Origin: Terriglobia bacterium
GTDB taxonomy: Bacteria > Acidobacteriota > Terriglobia > UBA7540
Reading direction: 5' to 3'
Assembly: GCA_030042795.1 (NCBI GenBank)
Contig: JASHYZ010000175.1
Span: 1 to 7,411, forward strand
Length of the DNA stretch: 7,411 bases
The translations under genes and the position numbers were made by a program. A model generated the notes under the pieces. That model was not told where the DNA came from and made no database searches. It saw nothing but the letters and a program-made list of their open reading frames with translations. Shown here piece after piece: positions 1-6,307 of this stretch (the stretch's first letter is position 1; each line of letters starts with the position of its first letter).

Positions 1-645
1 CGCGCTGGCAGCAGCAGTTACGCCGATCATAAAGTTACTGGTGGTGGTGGAGACCTTAAAAGGAATACTCATGGCCTGATCCATCGCCAGCACCTTGAAG
101 GCTCCGGAGCCGATGCCGAGCAAGCCTGAGAGAGCGCCAGCCACGAACATCAAGCCAAAGCCTAGCGGAACCCTGCGCACGTGATATTCTCGCGGGCCTG
201 CGGGGGTAGGAAAACTGCCGTCCATTTTCAGAAGCTTTGCCACCGGGCCGCTCTCGTGAGCGAGGGTCCCCGGCTTTCGAGGCTGCATCGAGAGGTAGGC
301 GGACCCCAGCAGCACCACTCCAAAGATGATGCCGATCGCCGGCGTGGAAACCTCGGCCACCATGAAAGCCCCGAATATCGCGCCGAAGGTGGTGGCGATT
401 TCCAGGAACATCCCAACCCGAATGTTCGAATACCCTTCCTTCACATAAGCAGCGGCGGCGCCGGACGAAGTGGCGATCACCGAAACCAGGGAAGCGCCCA
501 TGGCATAGTGAATGTTGACGTGGAAAAGCAGAACCAGTAGCGGCACAATCACTACGCCGCCGCCGAGTCCGGTAAGCGAGCCGAGAAAGCCCGCCAAGGC
601 GGAGCCGAGCCCCACAAGAAAGGTGAATTCAAAGACGTTCAGCAC
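1..645 (-). CDS. TauE/SafE-family membrane permease (C-terminus cut by window edge)
   Basis: This is a polytopic inner-membrane protein of the TauE/SafE family, whose characterised members export sulfite, sulfoacetate or related organosulfur anions; the substrate cannot be read here. The 215 visible residues show the two-fold repeat of the family. The first half carries the glycine-rich GLGGGVVIVPLL at residues 27-38, followed by HYAMGASLVSVIATSSGA. The second half carries GLLGIGSGAFKVL at 174-186 and PFKVSTTTSNFMIG at 195-208. A hydrophilic linker (about 121-159) joins the halves. I chose the GTG at 645 because AGAAAGGA lies a few bases upstream. An in-frame ATG at 672 would add nine residues (MRPGSRKDC) but lacks a clear Shine-Dalgarno. 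The stop lies beyond base 1, with perhaps 40-60 residues missing. Family assignment is firm. Confidence 0.9.
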   Translation of the reverse strand, partial: MLNVFEFTFLVGLGSALAGFLGSLTGLGGGVVIVPLLVLLFHVNIHYAMGASLVSVIATSSGAAAAYVKEGYSNIRVGMFLEIATTFGAIFGAFMVAEVSTPAIGIIFGVVLLGSAYLSMQPRKPGTLAHESGPVAKLLKMDGSFPTPAGPREYHVRRVPLGFGLMFVAGALSGLLGIGSGAFKVLAMDQAMSIPFKVSTTTSNFMIGVTAAASA

Positions 646-689
646 GCAGTCCTTTCTGCTGCCAGGACGCATCCGAGACTTGGGAAAAT

Positions 690-695
690 ACTATA
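690..695 (-). promoter_or_regulatory. Possible -10 box for the TauE/SafE gene
   Basis: On the minus strand TATAGT (5 of 6 matches to TATAAT) lies in an AT-rich patch upstream of the permease gene, just outside the edge of the palindromic repeat. No good -35 hexamer is found at 16-18 bases, so this is a weak call. If real, the start point would be near 683, close to the ATG at 672 and compatible with the GTG at 645. Confidence 0.22.
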
Positions 696-696
696 T

Positions 697-831
697 TTCA
701 CGCCAAGGCGCTAAGGCACAAGATGCAAAAGGCGTGAGTTCTTCGGCGTGCAACGAAGAACTCACCAGAGCCAGAGAGCACTGAGAACACGGAGAAGACC
801 TCTGCGCCCTCCGTGAACTCCGTGGTGAATT
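697..831. repeat. Composite palindromic intergenic repeat
   Basis: This non-coding block is built from inverted repeats and bounded by TTCAC (697-701) and GTGAA (825-829). It begins with a CGCCAAGGCGCTAAGGCAC-like tract. It then holds a perfect 12-bp stem (734-745 with 754-765), and a second imperfect stem in which GAGAACACGGAG (783-794) faces CTCCGTGAACTC (809-820) with 10 of 12 complementary bases. The wording (CGCCAAGGCG, ACACGGAG, CTCCGTG) resembles degenerate high-copy intergenic repeats I know from acidobacterial and other environmental genomes. That it is high-copy here is inference, because only one copy is in the window. No transposase accompanies it. Confidence 0.55.
734..765 (-). 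terminator. Strong 12-bp hairpin, possible terminator
   Basis: GTGAGTTCTTCG (734-745) and CGAAGAACTCAC (754-765) are perfectly complementary around an 8-base loop. Read on the minus strand, the stem is followed by GCC then TTTT and further scattered Ts, so it could end transcripts from the membrane-protein gene whose stop is at 933, about 170 bases upstream. The T-tract is short and interrupted, and the hairpin lies within a repeat element, so termination may be incidental. Confidence 0.35.
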
Positions 832-836
832 GCTCT

Positions 837-911
837 TTGGGTGCGGTCGTCGCGAGCTATATCCCCGCTCGCCAGGCTGCGCAAGTAGACCCGATCGTCG
901 CTGCGGTACGA
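837..911 (+). pseudogene. C-terminal remnant of a MacB/FtsX-type ABC-transporter permease
   Basis: Frame 1 of bases 837-911 encodes 25 residues ending VASYIPARQAAQVDPIVA followed by AVR. This is the hallmark end of MacB/FtsX-like permeases, including the large duplicated permeases common in Acidobacteriota: last transmembrane helix, then YIPARRAA, then VDPmvALR. Nothing upstream resembles the rest of such a protein. The 697-831 repeat stands there instead. The frame also runs on past the expected end (ALRYE-stop) into unrelated codons towards 933. The fragment has no start and cannot make a permease, so I read it as the tail of a deleted gene. The match is short but distinctive. Confidence 0.6.
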
Positions 912-932
912 ATGACAGCGGTGCGACCAGTG

Positions 933-2141
933 TCACACCTTGATAAAGATGCGCTTGCGGTAGAGAAGCCAGGCAAACAGCCAACAAACCAGCACGAAGG
1001 CGAGAGAATAAAGCAGCGAGGAGTTGGCCGGGTTTGCCAGAGGCGCGAAGACGCTCTGGTAAATGAACTCCTGCCAGGTTAGCACGCCACCACTTACCAG
1101 TTGGACGTGGTAGGCCTCCAGAACGTTCGCCAGTACTTCAGAGAACGTATACGCGGCGATGGCGTTGGCGCCGAAGATGATAATCGGCACGGTCCAGCGC
1201 CCGCGCTTTTCCTTTACATCCAGGAACCAATAACAAATCGCCAGGCACACCAGCGCGAAGCCGCCGACGAAAACCACATAGGAGCTTGTCCAAAGCTTCT
1301 TGTTGATGGGGAACCACAGGTTGAAGAACTTCCCGGCCGCGAGACCGATCACTCCGATGGCCAGCATCCACGCCGCCTTGCGCTTGGCGGTCGCGCTCGA
1401 CCGCAGCCACTCTCCGGTGAGAACACCAATGAGCGTCGTTGCGAGGGCCGGAATCGTGCTGAGCACGCCTTCGGGGTCGCGCGTGCCTTCGTACAGATGG
1501 CCGAAGAGAAGCTTGCGGTCAAGCCAGGCGGCCAGGTTGCGGTCGGGGTCGAGCAGGGGAATGTCGTGGGTGGGTACGCCGAATCCAGGTACCGAAACGA
1601 AGCGCATCAGCACCCAGTACCCGATGAGGCAGATGGGTATGGCGGCCAGACACGTCCGCCTGCCCGTCCATAAGACCAGGATGGAGCAAATGAGATAGCA
1701 CACCGCAATGCGTTGCAGCACGCCTTCGATCCGAATGTGGTGCAGGTTGTACCGGTTGGGAAAGCTGTTGATGATGAACACGCCGATGGCGAATAAGATC
1801 GCCGAACGCTTCACCACGTGAAGCATCAGGCGCGCACGTGACTCGCCGCGCTTGCGGCGGGAGGCGAACGAGAACACCATTGAAACGCCCACGATGAAGA
1901 GAAAGAAGGGGAACACGAGGTCCGTGGGCGTCCAGCCGTTCCAGTGTGAATGCTTCAGCGGCCAATAGGCAGCCTCGCCGTCGCCGGCGTTGTTCACCAG
2001 AATCATGCCGGCGATCGTGATGCCGCGGAAGATGTCCAAGGACATCAGACGGGCGGCCAAGGGTTGCTGCGATTCAACAGTAGAAGGGACAGGCACCTTG
2101 GTCTGTACTTCGGCAACATGCTGTGCTGTTGAAACGCCCAT
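933..2141 (-). CDS. HGSNAT/NagX-like multi-pass membrane protein (COG4299, DUF5009 type)
   Basis: This 402-residue integral membrane protein is related to the catalytic domain of heparan-alpha-glucosaminide N-acetyltransferase, which moves acetyl groups across a membrane onto glucosamine. In bacteria such proteins often sit with glycan-degradation genes; the actual acceptor here is unknown. Visible family motifs are RLMSLDIFRGITIAGMILVN (31-50), YWPLKHSHWNGWTPTDLVFP (59-78), GHLYEGTRDPEGVLSTIPA (214-232), PINKKLWTSSYVVFVGG (278-294) and FGANAIAAY (323-331). His64 aligns with the histidine I recall as catalytic in human HGSNAT. About ten hydrophobic segments span the chain. ATG at 2141 follows GGAGTGAGG. 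The first ~30 residues are a non-conserved hydrophilic extension. The gene is convergent with the permease remnant and is separated from the HDOD gene by 283 bases. Family is firm; enzymatic activity is inferred. Confidence 0.88.
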   Translation of the reverse strand: MGVSTAQHVAEVQTKVPVPSTVESQQPLAARLMSLDIFRGITIAGMILVNNAGDGEAAYWPLKHSHWNGWTPTDLVFPFFLFIVGVSMVFSFASRRKRGESRARLMLHVVKRSAILFAIGVFIINSFPNRYNLHHIRIEGVLQRIAVCYLICSILVLWTGRRTCLAAIPICLIGYWVLMRFVSVPGFGVPTHDIPLLDPDRNLAAWLDRKLLFGHLYEGTRDPEGVLSTIPALATTLIGVLTGEWLRSSATAKRKAAWMLAIGVIGLAAGKFFNLWFPINKKLWTSSYVVFVGGFALVCLAICYWFLDVKEKRGRWTVPIIIFGANAIAAYTFSEVLANVLEAYHVQLVSGGVLTWQEFIYQSVFAPLANPANSSLLYSLAFVLVCWLFAWLLYRKRIFIKV

Positions 2142-2209
2142 ACCTCACTCCTCGGGCACGGCGTATGAGGAGGGCGCCCGTAAGGCTGGGCGGTCGCCGG
2201 TGCCAGGCA

Positions 2210-2257
2210 CTATCTTATCTGATAGACGCGCACGTAATCCACCGCCATGAAATCAAA
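2210..2257 (-). pseudogene. C-terminal remnant of a GH16-type glycoside hydrolase
   Basis: On the minus strand, 2257-2210 encodes FDFMAVDYVRVYQIR then TAG. An ending of the form (M)xVDYVRVYQ is the typical last beta-strand of family 16 glycoside hydrolases (laminarinases and other beta-glucanases). Only these 15 codons remain. Immediately upstream in that direction lies the palindromic repeat 2263-2390, then the end of the HDOD gene, so no catalytic domain (ExDxE) is present. It is best read as the 3' tail of a deleted hydrolase gene. Another concanavalin-fold secreted protein with the same tail cannot be excluded. An 11-base palindrome, GTGCCAGGCAC (2200-2210), abuts the stop. Confidence 0.5.
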
Positions 2258-2262
2258 TCCTT

Positions 2263-2390
2263 GGGAGCGCGGGGCGTCTCGCCCGCCGCTGTCAGTTCGG
2301 AGTTCAGAGTTTTTCAGTTTGGAGTTCCGCGCCCTCGCAGCCAACTCCGAACCGAGCAAGTGAAGGGGCGGGCGGGACGCCCGTGCTCCC
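2263..2390. repeat. Nested palindromic repeat (MITE/REP-like), ~128 bp
   Basis: The outer arms are 2263-2287 (starting GGGAGCGCGGGGCG) and 2367-2390 (ending ACGCCCGTGCTCCC). They are reverse complements over about 24 bases with two mismatches and one single-base gap. Inside them a perfect 10-bp inverted repeat pairs GTTCGGAGTT (2295-2304) with AACTCCGAAC (2343-2352). The arms have the style of the GGGAGC...GGGCGTCCCGCCCGC repeats I associate with acidobacterial and planctomycete genomes. There is no ORF or transposase inside. The tract from 2391 to the HDOD stop at 2425 (GGCTCCTCGCTTGCGGGGC) may belong to the same family of repeat. Confidence 0.6.
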
Positions 2391-2424
2391 AGGCTCCTCG
2401 CTTGCGGGGCTTTCACGCCTCGGG

Positions 2425-3309
2425 TTACTCGATGGAGTTGATCTTCATCGCGACCTTCAGAGTCAGGTCTTCCTGGCTGACCCCGAAGTTCGAGCGCGCA
2501 GGCAGGGGAAGGTCGCGCAGGACGTCGGGGAATTTCAGCGGCCGCGTCGGCCGCACCGCGGAGAAGCCAATGCAATCGGCTAGCCGGCAGGCGACATGCA
2601 CAAGAGCCAGCAGGTCAAACTTGGCGGGCAACTGGTGGTCATGGTGGTGCGCAGCGATTTCGGCGAACTGCTGTGGCAGCTTCCACTGTTCGGAGAGCCA
2701 GCAGCCCGCCTGGCAGTGGTCCACGCCGAACAGCTTGCGTTCTTCGTCCAGAATGTTCACCGCGTTCTCTTCGGCTGCGAGCAGCAGATTACTATATTGG
2801 AGCGGCTCCACTACGGTCAGGGCGAGCCTGCCAACGTCGTGCATCAGCCCCCCGAGATAAGCCGTGTCCCGCTCCACCATGCAGGGACCGGCAAGCTCTT
2901 CGCAAACCACCCCACAAGCCAGGCTGTGGCGCCAACACGCTAGCACACCCGGAATCTTGAGAGAGTCCATCAGGTACGATCTCATGCCCACAGTGAGTGC
3001 AACTGCTTTCACGCGCTGAAGGCCCAGCAGAACCGTGGCTTGCAGAATCCCCGTGATCTCCGTGCGGAAAGTGAACAGGGCAGAGTTGGCCATGGTGAGC
3101 ACTTCGCTGGAGAAGGCCACATCTGACCGGATGAGGGCCGCGAGTTCCTTCATGCCCGCATCTTCCTTTGAAAGGAGCTGCAGGATCCGGGCTGCCACGG
3201 CCGGGAAGGGCGGCAGGTTGATGAGCGCCCACGGCTTCCGGGCTAATTCAGAAGGAGGTTCCTTCTCACTCGTTGTTGAAGCCTTCGGATTCACGACCTG
3301 TCTTTCCAT
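2425..3309 (-). CDS. HDOD-domain signalling protein
   Basis: This is a 294-residue cytoplasmic protein with one HDOD domain (about 28-240), the non-canonical relative of HD-type phosphohydrolases. HDOD proteins act mostly as regulatory or scaffold modules in motility, cyclic-di-GMP and stress signalling; no target is visible here. The domain opens with LINLPPFPAVAARILQLLSKED (29-50 region), followed by IRSDVAFSSEVLTMANSALF (60-79) and the ATVLLGLQRVKAVAL helix. Potential metal ligands are retained: His128 in CWRHS, His157-Asp158 in GLMHDVGR, His221-Asp224 in HHHD, and Asp244 in RLADCIG. The ATG at 3309 has no clear Shine-Dalgarno. A GTG five codons in, preceded by GGAAAGACAGG, is an alternative start. 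No output domain is attached, so it is a stand-alone HDOD. It ends just before the repeat-filled gap and starts 108 bases after icd. Confidence 0.88.
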   Translation of the reverse strand: MERQVVNPKASTTSEKEPPSELARKPWALINLPPFPAVAARILQLLSKEDAGMKELAALIRSDVAFSSEVLTMANSALFTFRTEITGILQATVLLGLQRVKAVALTVGMRSYLMDSLKIPGVLACWRHSLACGVVCEELAGPCMVERDTAYLGGLMHDVGRLALTVVEPLQYSNLLLAAEENAVNILDEERKLFGVDHCQAGCWLSEQWKLPQQFAEIAAHHHDHQLPAKFDLLALVHVACRLADCIGFSAVRPTRPLKFPDVLRDLPLPARSNFGVSQEDLTLKVAMKINSIE

Positions 3310-3417
3310 TCGTAAGAGTTAAAGTTGGCGCAAATTGCTATTGTCGGCAGGAAGGTCTGGGACTTTAGCACTCTATGCCGCGAGCCGAACCGCCTTTGTT
3401 TGCAGCAGAAAACAGCA

Positions 3418-4836
3418 CTACAGGTTCTCAATGATGGCGCTCGCGAAGCCGCTCGTGGAAAGCTTCTCGACGTTGCCGCCTCCCTCCATCTTCATCAGGC
3501 GCTCTAGGTCGTAGGTCACGCGGCGCTGCCCGATGGTTTTCGCCAGGGCATTCTCGATGCGCTCGCTCACTTCGGGCCAGCCCAGGAACTCGAACATCAA
3601 GGCGCCCGAGCGGATTACCGCCGAAGGATTGATCACGTCTTTATCCGCGTACTTGGGCGCGGTGCCGTGCGTTGCTTCAAACACGCCGAAGCCGTCACCA
3701 ACGTTGGCGCCTGGCGCCAGGCCCAGGCCGCCGATCTGGGCGGCGCAGGCGTCCGAAAGGTAATCGCCGTTCAGGTTCGGCGTGCAGAGCACGCTGTATT
3801 CGCCGGCGCGCGTGAGGACCTGCTGAAACACCGAATCGGCGATGCGGTCATTAACGAGCACCTTTTTCTTCCACTCGCCGCGGCCGTGCGAGGCGCCGAT
3901 GGAATCGAGGCAGGTTTTCACCTCCTCCACAATCTGCTGCTTGAAGGCTGGCGGGGCCATTTCGATGCCCGGCTCCAGCTCCGCCGCAAGCTGCTCAATT
4001 GTCGCCTGCGGGTTCTTATCTTTACCACCCAGAATCCAGCTTTCGCGCTCGGTCACGACGCGGTCGCGGAACTCCTCGCGCGCAAGCTGATAACCCCAAT
4101 CCCTAAAGGCGCCCTCGGTGAACTTCATGATGTTGCCCTTGTGCACCAGCGTTACTGTCTTCAATCCGTGGTCGAGTGCATAACCGATGCCGCGCCGCAC
4201 AAGCCGCTTCGTACCCGTGACGGAAATCGGCTTGATGCCGATTCCCGAGTCTGTCCGGATGCGCTTCTTGTTGCCGTCCGCCTTCAGTTGCTCGTTCACC
4301 AGATCGATTACGTGCTGGGCCGCCGATGTTCCCTCGCGCCACTCGATGCCGGCGTATACGTCCTCGGTATTCTCGCGGAAGATCACCACGTTCATCTGTT
4401 CAGGATTCCGCACCGGCGAGGGCACGCCCGAAATGTACTTCACGGGACGCCAGCAGGCATACAGATTCAGCAACTGACGCAGCGCTACGTTCAGGCTCCG
4501 GATGCCGCCGCCCACCGGCGTGGTGAGAGGACCCTTGATGGCGATGCGAAACGCCGTAATAGCGTCGAGCGTCCCTTGAGGCAACCACTCGCCGAACTTG
4601 TGGAAAGCCTTTTCGCCGGCAAACACTTCGTACCACACGATATGGCGTTTGCCGCCAAAACTCTTCTCTACCGCAGCATCAAACACACGTCGCGACGCCT
4701 TCCAGATGTCGCGGCCGGTTCCATCGCCCTCGATGTACGGGATTATGGGACGCTCCGGCACGCGGAAGGCGCCATTCTCGTACGTGATCGCCGCACCCTC
4801 CGCAGGCACGGGAACTTGGTTGAAAACGTGGCTCAT
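3418..4836 (-). CDS. icd: NADP-dependent isocitrate dehydrogenase
   Basis: It oxidises and decarboxylates isocitrate to 2-oxoglutarate in the TCA cycle, making NADPH; the family enzyme is a soluble homodimer. The 472 residues align throughout with E. coli Icd (416). Substrate site: Ser114, Asn116, Arg120, Arg130 and Arg154 ([13 protein letters not shown] and [10 protein letters not shown]), plus Tyr161 and Lys234. Metal-binding aspartates: Asp330, Asp358 and Asp362 ([10 protein letters not shown]). Cofactor: HGTAPKY (390-396, Lys395-Tyr396) with Tyr442 and Arg446 in TYDLERLM, which is the NADP rather than NAD set. An extra ~45-50 residues (about 260-322) are absent from E. coli; a similarly placed insert is known from cyanobacterial enzymes. 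Ser114 is the residue phosphorylated by AceK in enterics, but no aceK lies here. ATG at 4836 follows AGGAG. Divergent from the TPR gene. Confidence 0.97.
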   Translation of the reverse strand: MSHVFNQVPVPAEGAAITYENGAFRVPERPIIPYIEGDGTGRDIWKASRRVFDAAVEKSFGGKRHIVWYEVFAGEKAFHKFGEWLPQGTLDAITAFRIAIKGPLTTPVGGGIRSLNVALRQLLNLYACWRPVKYISGVPSPVRNPEQMNVVIFRENTEDVYAGIEWREGTSAAQHVIDLVNEQLKADGNKKRIRTDSGIGIKPISVTGTKRLVRRGIGYALDHGLKTVTLVHKGNIMKFTEGAFRDWGYQLAREEFRDRVVTERESWILGGKDKNPQATIEQLAAELEPGIEMAPPAFKQQIVEEVKTCLDSIGASHGRGEWKKKVLVNDRIADSVFQQVLTRAGEYSVLCTPNLNGDYLSDACAAQIGGLGLAPGANVGDGFGVFEATHGTAPKYADKDVINPSAVIRSGALMFEFLGWPEVSERIENALAKTIGQRRVTYDLERLMKMEGGGNVEKLSTSGFASAIIENL

Positions 4837-4867
4837 CGGGTGTCATCTCCTGTTATTTTCAGCGTGT

Positions 4868-4876
4868 ATTCTATCA
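4868..4876 (-). promoter_or_regulatory. Candidate extended -10 promoter of icd
   Basis: The minus strand reads TGATAGAAT, an extended -10 (TGn plus TAGAAT, 5 of 6 matches). It would start transcription near 4861, leaving a leader of about 25 bases that contains the AGGAG ribosome binding site. The -35 region is poor, which is usual for extended -10 promoters. A short inverted repeat, CAGAC (4875-4879) with GTCTG (4886-4890), overlaps its upstream edge and could be an operator, though five-base arms are weak evidence. Confidence 0.4.
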
Positions 4877-5101
4877 GACACCAACGTCTGGATTGGCGGC
4901 GTGTTTCGTGTCGCGATTCGGCTGAGCTAGAAACACTTTCAGGCTGCTATAGAGGGCGGACGAGCCCGCGGTGGCACAATAACCCGTCGCTCCTCCTCGA
5001 AAGGCCGCTGCTAATCCGCGTCTGGCCAGGCGCAACTGTTTAACAGCTAATGTTGGCGACATCGATGTGGTGGCCATTTGGCGGGCAAGGCAACGCCCTG
5101 T

Positions 5102-5131
5102 TTGACCTCACCGGGAGGCTAATGGTAGCTT
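5102..5131 (+). promoter_or_regulatory. Possible sigma-70 promoter of the TPR gene
   Basis: TTGACC (5102-5107, 5 of 6 matches) is followed after 18 bases by TAGCTT (5126-5131, 3 of 6, keeping the key second A and final T). Initiation would fall near 5138, just ahead of the GAGG at 5141-5144 that precedes the GTG start, giving a very short leader. The -10 is weak. Confidence 0.3.
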
Positions 5132-5150
5132 ATGTGGAACGAGGTGCCCA

Positions 5151-6239
5151 GTGTTGCCGCCGGACCTTCGGTGCTTACGGTTCATACCTGTCTCCCAGCT
5201 AAGTGCCTTAGCCCGACCGCTTCGGAGGTTCGCCCTTGCTGAATTGCTGGTGCTCCTCGTCGTTTGTCCCGGCCGCAGCCAGGAGATGCCTTCACTAGGG
5301 CGCGAAGCGAACATCGTAGGGCGCGTTCGAACAGACCAGGGAGCGGTGGTAAAGTCGGCCATGGTCCGGCTTGAAACTCCAGAAGGGGAGCGAGTGGCGG
5401 AGCAGCCGGTGAGTACGGCCGGAGAATTCTACTTTTCATTTGTTCCCAAGCGGCGGTACGTCTTGGTGGTGACTGCCGACGGGTTCGAGACGTACCGCGA
5501 CACCATCGACCTTGGCGAGGGTGCAAACGAGGTCACGAAGAATGTCGTCTTATCGCCACTGGGCAAGACACCTTCGGCAGGGACTTCGCCCCCGGCACTT
5601 TCGGACGCGCAGGCTCCTAAGGAGGCCAAGCGCGAGTACGAGAAAGCGAACAAGGCATTACAATCCCGCAAGCTTGGCGAGGCTCGCAAACACTTGGAGG
5701 CCGCGGTTGAACAATATCCTTGCTACGCCCGCGCGCAAACAGATCTGGGGCTGCTTCTTAGCGGGCAGAAGGACTACAAAGCTGCCGAGGCTGCCTTCAG
5801 GATGTCCGTCAAATGTGACACCGGATATCTCGAAGCTTATTCTTCGTTGGGCGCGCTATTGAACGCTGAGAAGCGATACGACGAGGCCGCGACGGTGCTT
5901 GAGCAGGCGGTGCGGCAAGCGCCGGGGTCATGGCAGTTCCATTTTCAGATGGGTGTGGCCGAATACGGTTTGAAGCAGTACGACGAAGCCGAACAGCAAT
6001 ATCGCAAGGCGCAGTCTCTGACTTCGACGCCGGAGCCTGAACTGGACGCCAAGTTAGCGGACGTCTATCTGCGCAAGAATGACTTCCCGAAAGCTTACGC
6101 CGAGATGCAGAATTATCTGAAGGCTGAGCCCGAGGGTCCGCTGGCCCCGCGCATCAAGGAGATCATAAAACAGATGGAGTCTGCCGGGGTGCTACAGGCT
6201 CGGCAGAACGCCGGCGCCGCCAGCTCTCAGCAGCCCTGA
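5151..6239 (+). CDS. Exported carboxypeptidase-regulatory-like / TPR repeat protein
   Basis: This 362-residue protein has an N-terminal export signal, a beta-sandwich and a TPR array. Residues 1-44 look like a signal peptide: basic RPLRR (22-26), a hydrophobic core ALAELLVLLVV, then CPGRSQ with probable cleavage near 44-45. The cysteine context LLVVC fits a lipobox poorly. Residues ~51-136 (IVGRVRTDQGAVVKSAMVRL ... GEFYFSFVPKRRYVLVVTADGF) match the carboxypeptidase-regulatory-like fold, often found on acidobacterial and bacteroidete secreted proteins. After a Pro/Ala linker, about five TPR units follow (156-189, 192-225, 226-259, 260-293, 294-327), with repeated YDEA-type helices. It probably binds protein partners in the periplasm or at the outer membrane; the partner is unknown. 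The only usable start is GTG at 5151 with GAGG upstream, because an in-frame stop lies at 5103. Convergent with the esterase gene, 68 bases apart. Confidence 0.85.
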   Translation: MLPPDLRCLRFIPVSQLSALARPLRRFALAELLVLLVVCPGRSQEMPSLGREANIVGRVRTDQGAVVKSAMVRLETPEGERVAEQPVSTAGEFYFSFVPKRRYVLVVTADGFETYRDTIDLGEGANEVTKNVVLSPLGKTPSAGTSPPALSDAQAPKEAKREYEKANKALQSRKLGEARKHLEAAVEQYPCYARAQTDLGLLLSGQKDYKAAEAAFRMSVKCDTGYLEAYSSLGALLNAEKRYDEAATVLEQAVRQAPGSWQFHFQMGVAEYGLKQYDEAEQQYRKAQSLTSTPEPELDAKLADVYLRKNDFPKAYAEMQNYLKAEPEGPLAPRIKEIIKQMESAGVLQARQNAGAASSQQP

Positions 6240-6307
6240 GGAAAAGATTCAACAATCACGGTTTAGCTTTGCCAGCGCCGGAATAATTGCGCTCCCGAAG
6301 CCAAGCC

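Larger units (their letters stand above)
4837..5150. other. Divergent intergenic region between icd and the TPR gene
   Basis: I find no credible gene in these 314 bases: the open frames lack family motifs and ribosome binding sites. The icd promoter candidate sits at the left end and a possible promoter for the TPR gene at the right. Between them, CTGTTTAACAG (5036-5046) is a perfect short palindrome in an AT-rich spot and could bind a regulator. No gene-tail remnant or large palindrome like those in the other gaps is seen. Confidence 0.5.

Noticed and set aside
646..932. CRISPR-like or tRNA-like structure suggested by repeated hairpins
   Set aside because: There are no regularly spaced direct repeats and no cloverleaf or CCA-type end; the hairpins are a composite palindromic repeat.
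691..987. Minus-strand frame of 98 codons across gap 1
   Set aside because: Its content is translated palindromic repeat and the reverse of the permease tail; Ser/Arg-rich low complexity, overlapping the end of the COG4299 gene.
1101..1673. Plus-strand frame of 190 codons opposite the COG4299 gene
   Set aside because: Antisense shadow of a real membrane-protein gene; hydrophilic Arg/Gly/Glu-rich product, no motif and no good ribosome binding site.
2123..2860. Plus-strand frame of 245 codons across the gap and the HDOD gene
   Set aside because: It crosses a palindromic repeat and then runs antisense to HDOD; the composition is Arg/Ser-rich with no family signature.
3667..5043. Long plus-strand open frame (458 codons) opposite icd
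   Set aside because: It is the antisense shadow of a high-GC gene: the minus strand encodes a complete, motif-perfect isocitrate dehydrogenase, and the plus-strand product has no recognisable family, being rich in Arg, His and Ala.
4874..5077. Small minus-strand frame of 67 codons upstream of icd
   Set aside because: No ribosome binding site or recognisable motif; it overlaps the icd promoter candidate and is more likely chance in a GC-rich intergenic region.
6274..6293. Possible bidirectional terminator AGCGC...GCGCT between the TPR and esterase genes
   Set aside because: Only a 5-bp stem with a 10-base loop and no T-run on either side; too weak to call although the convergent position would suit a terminator.
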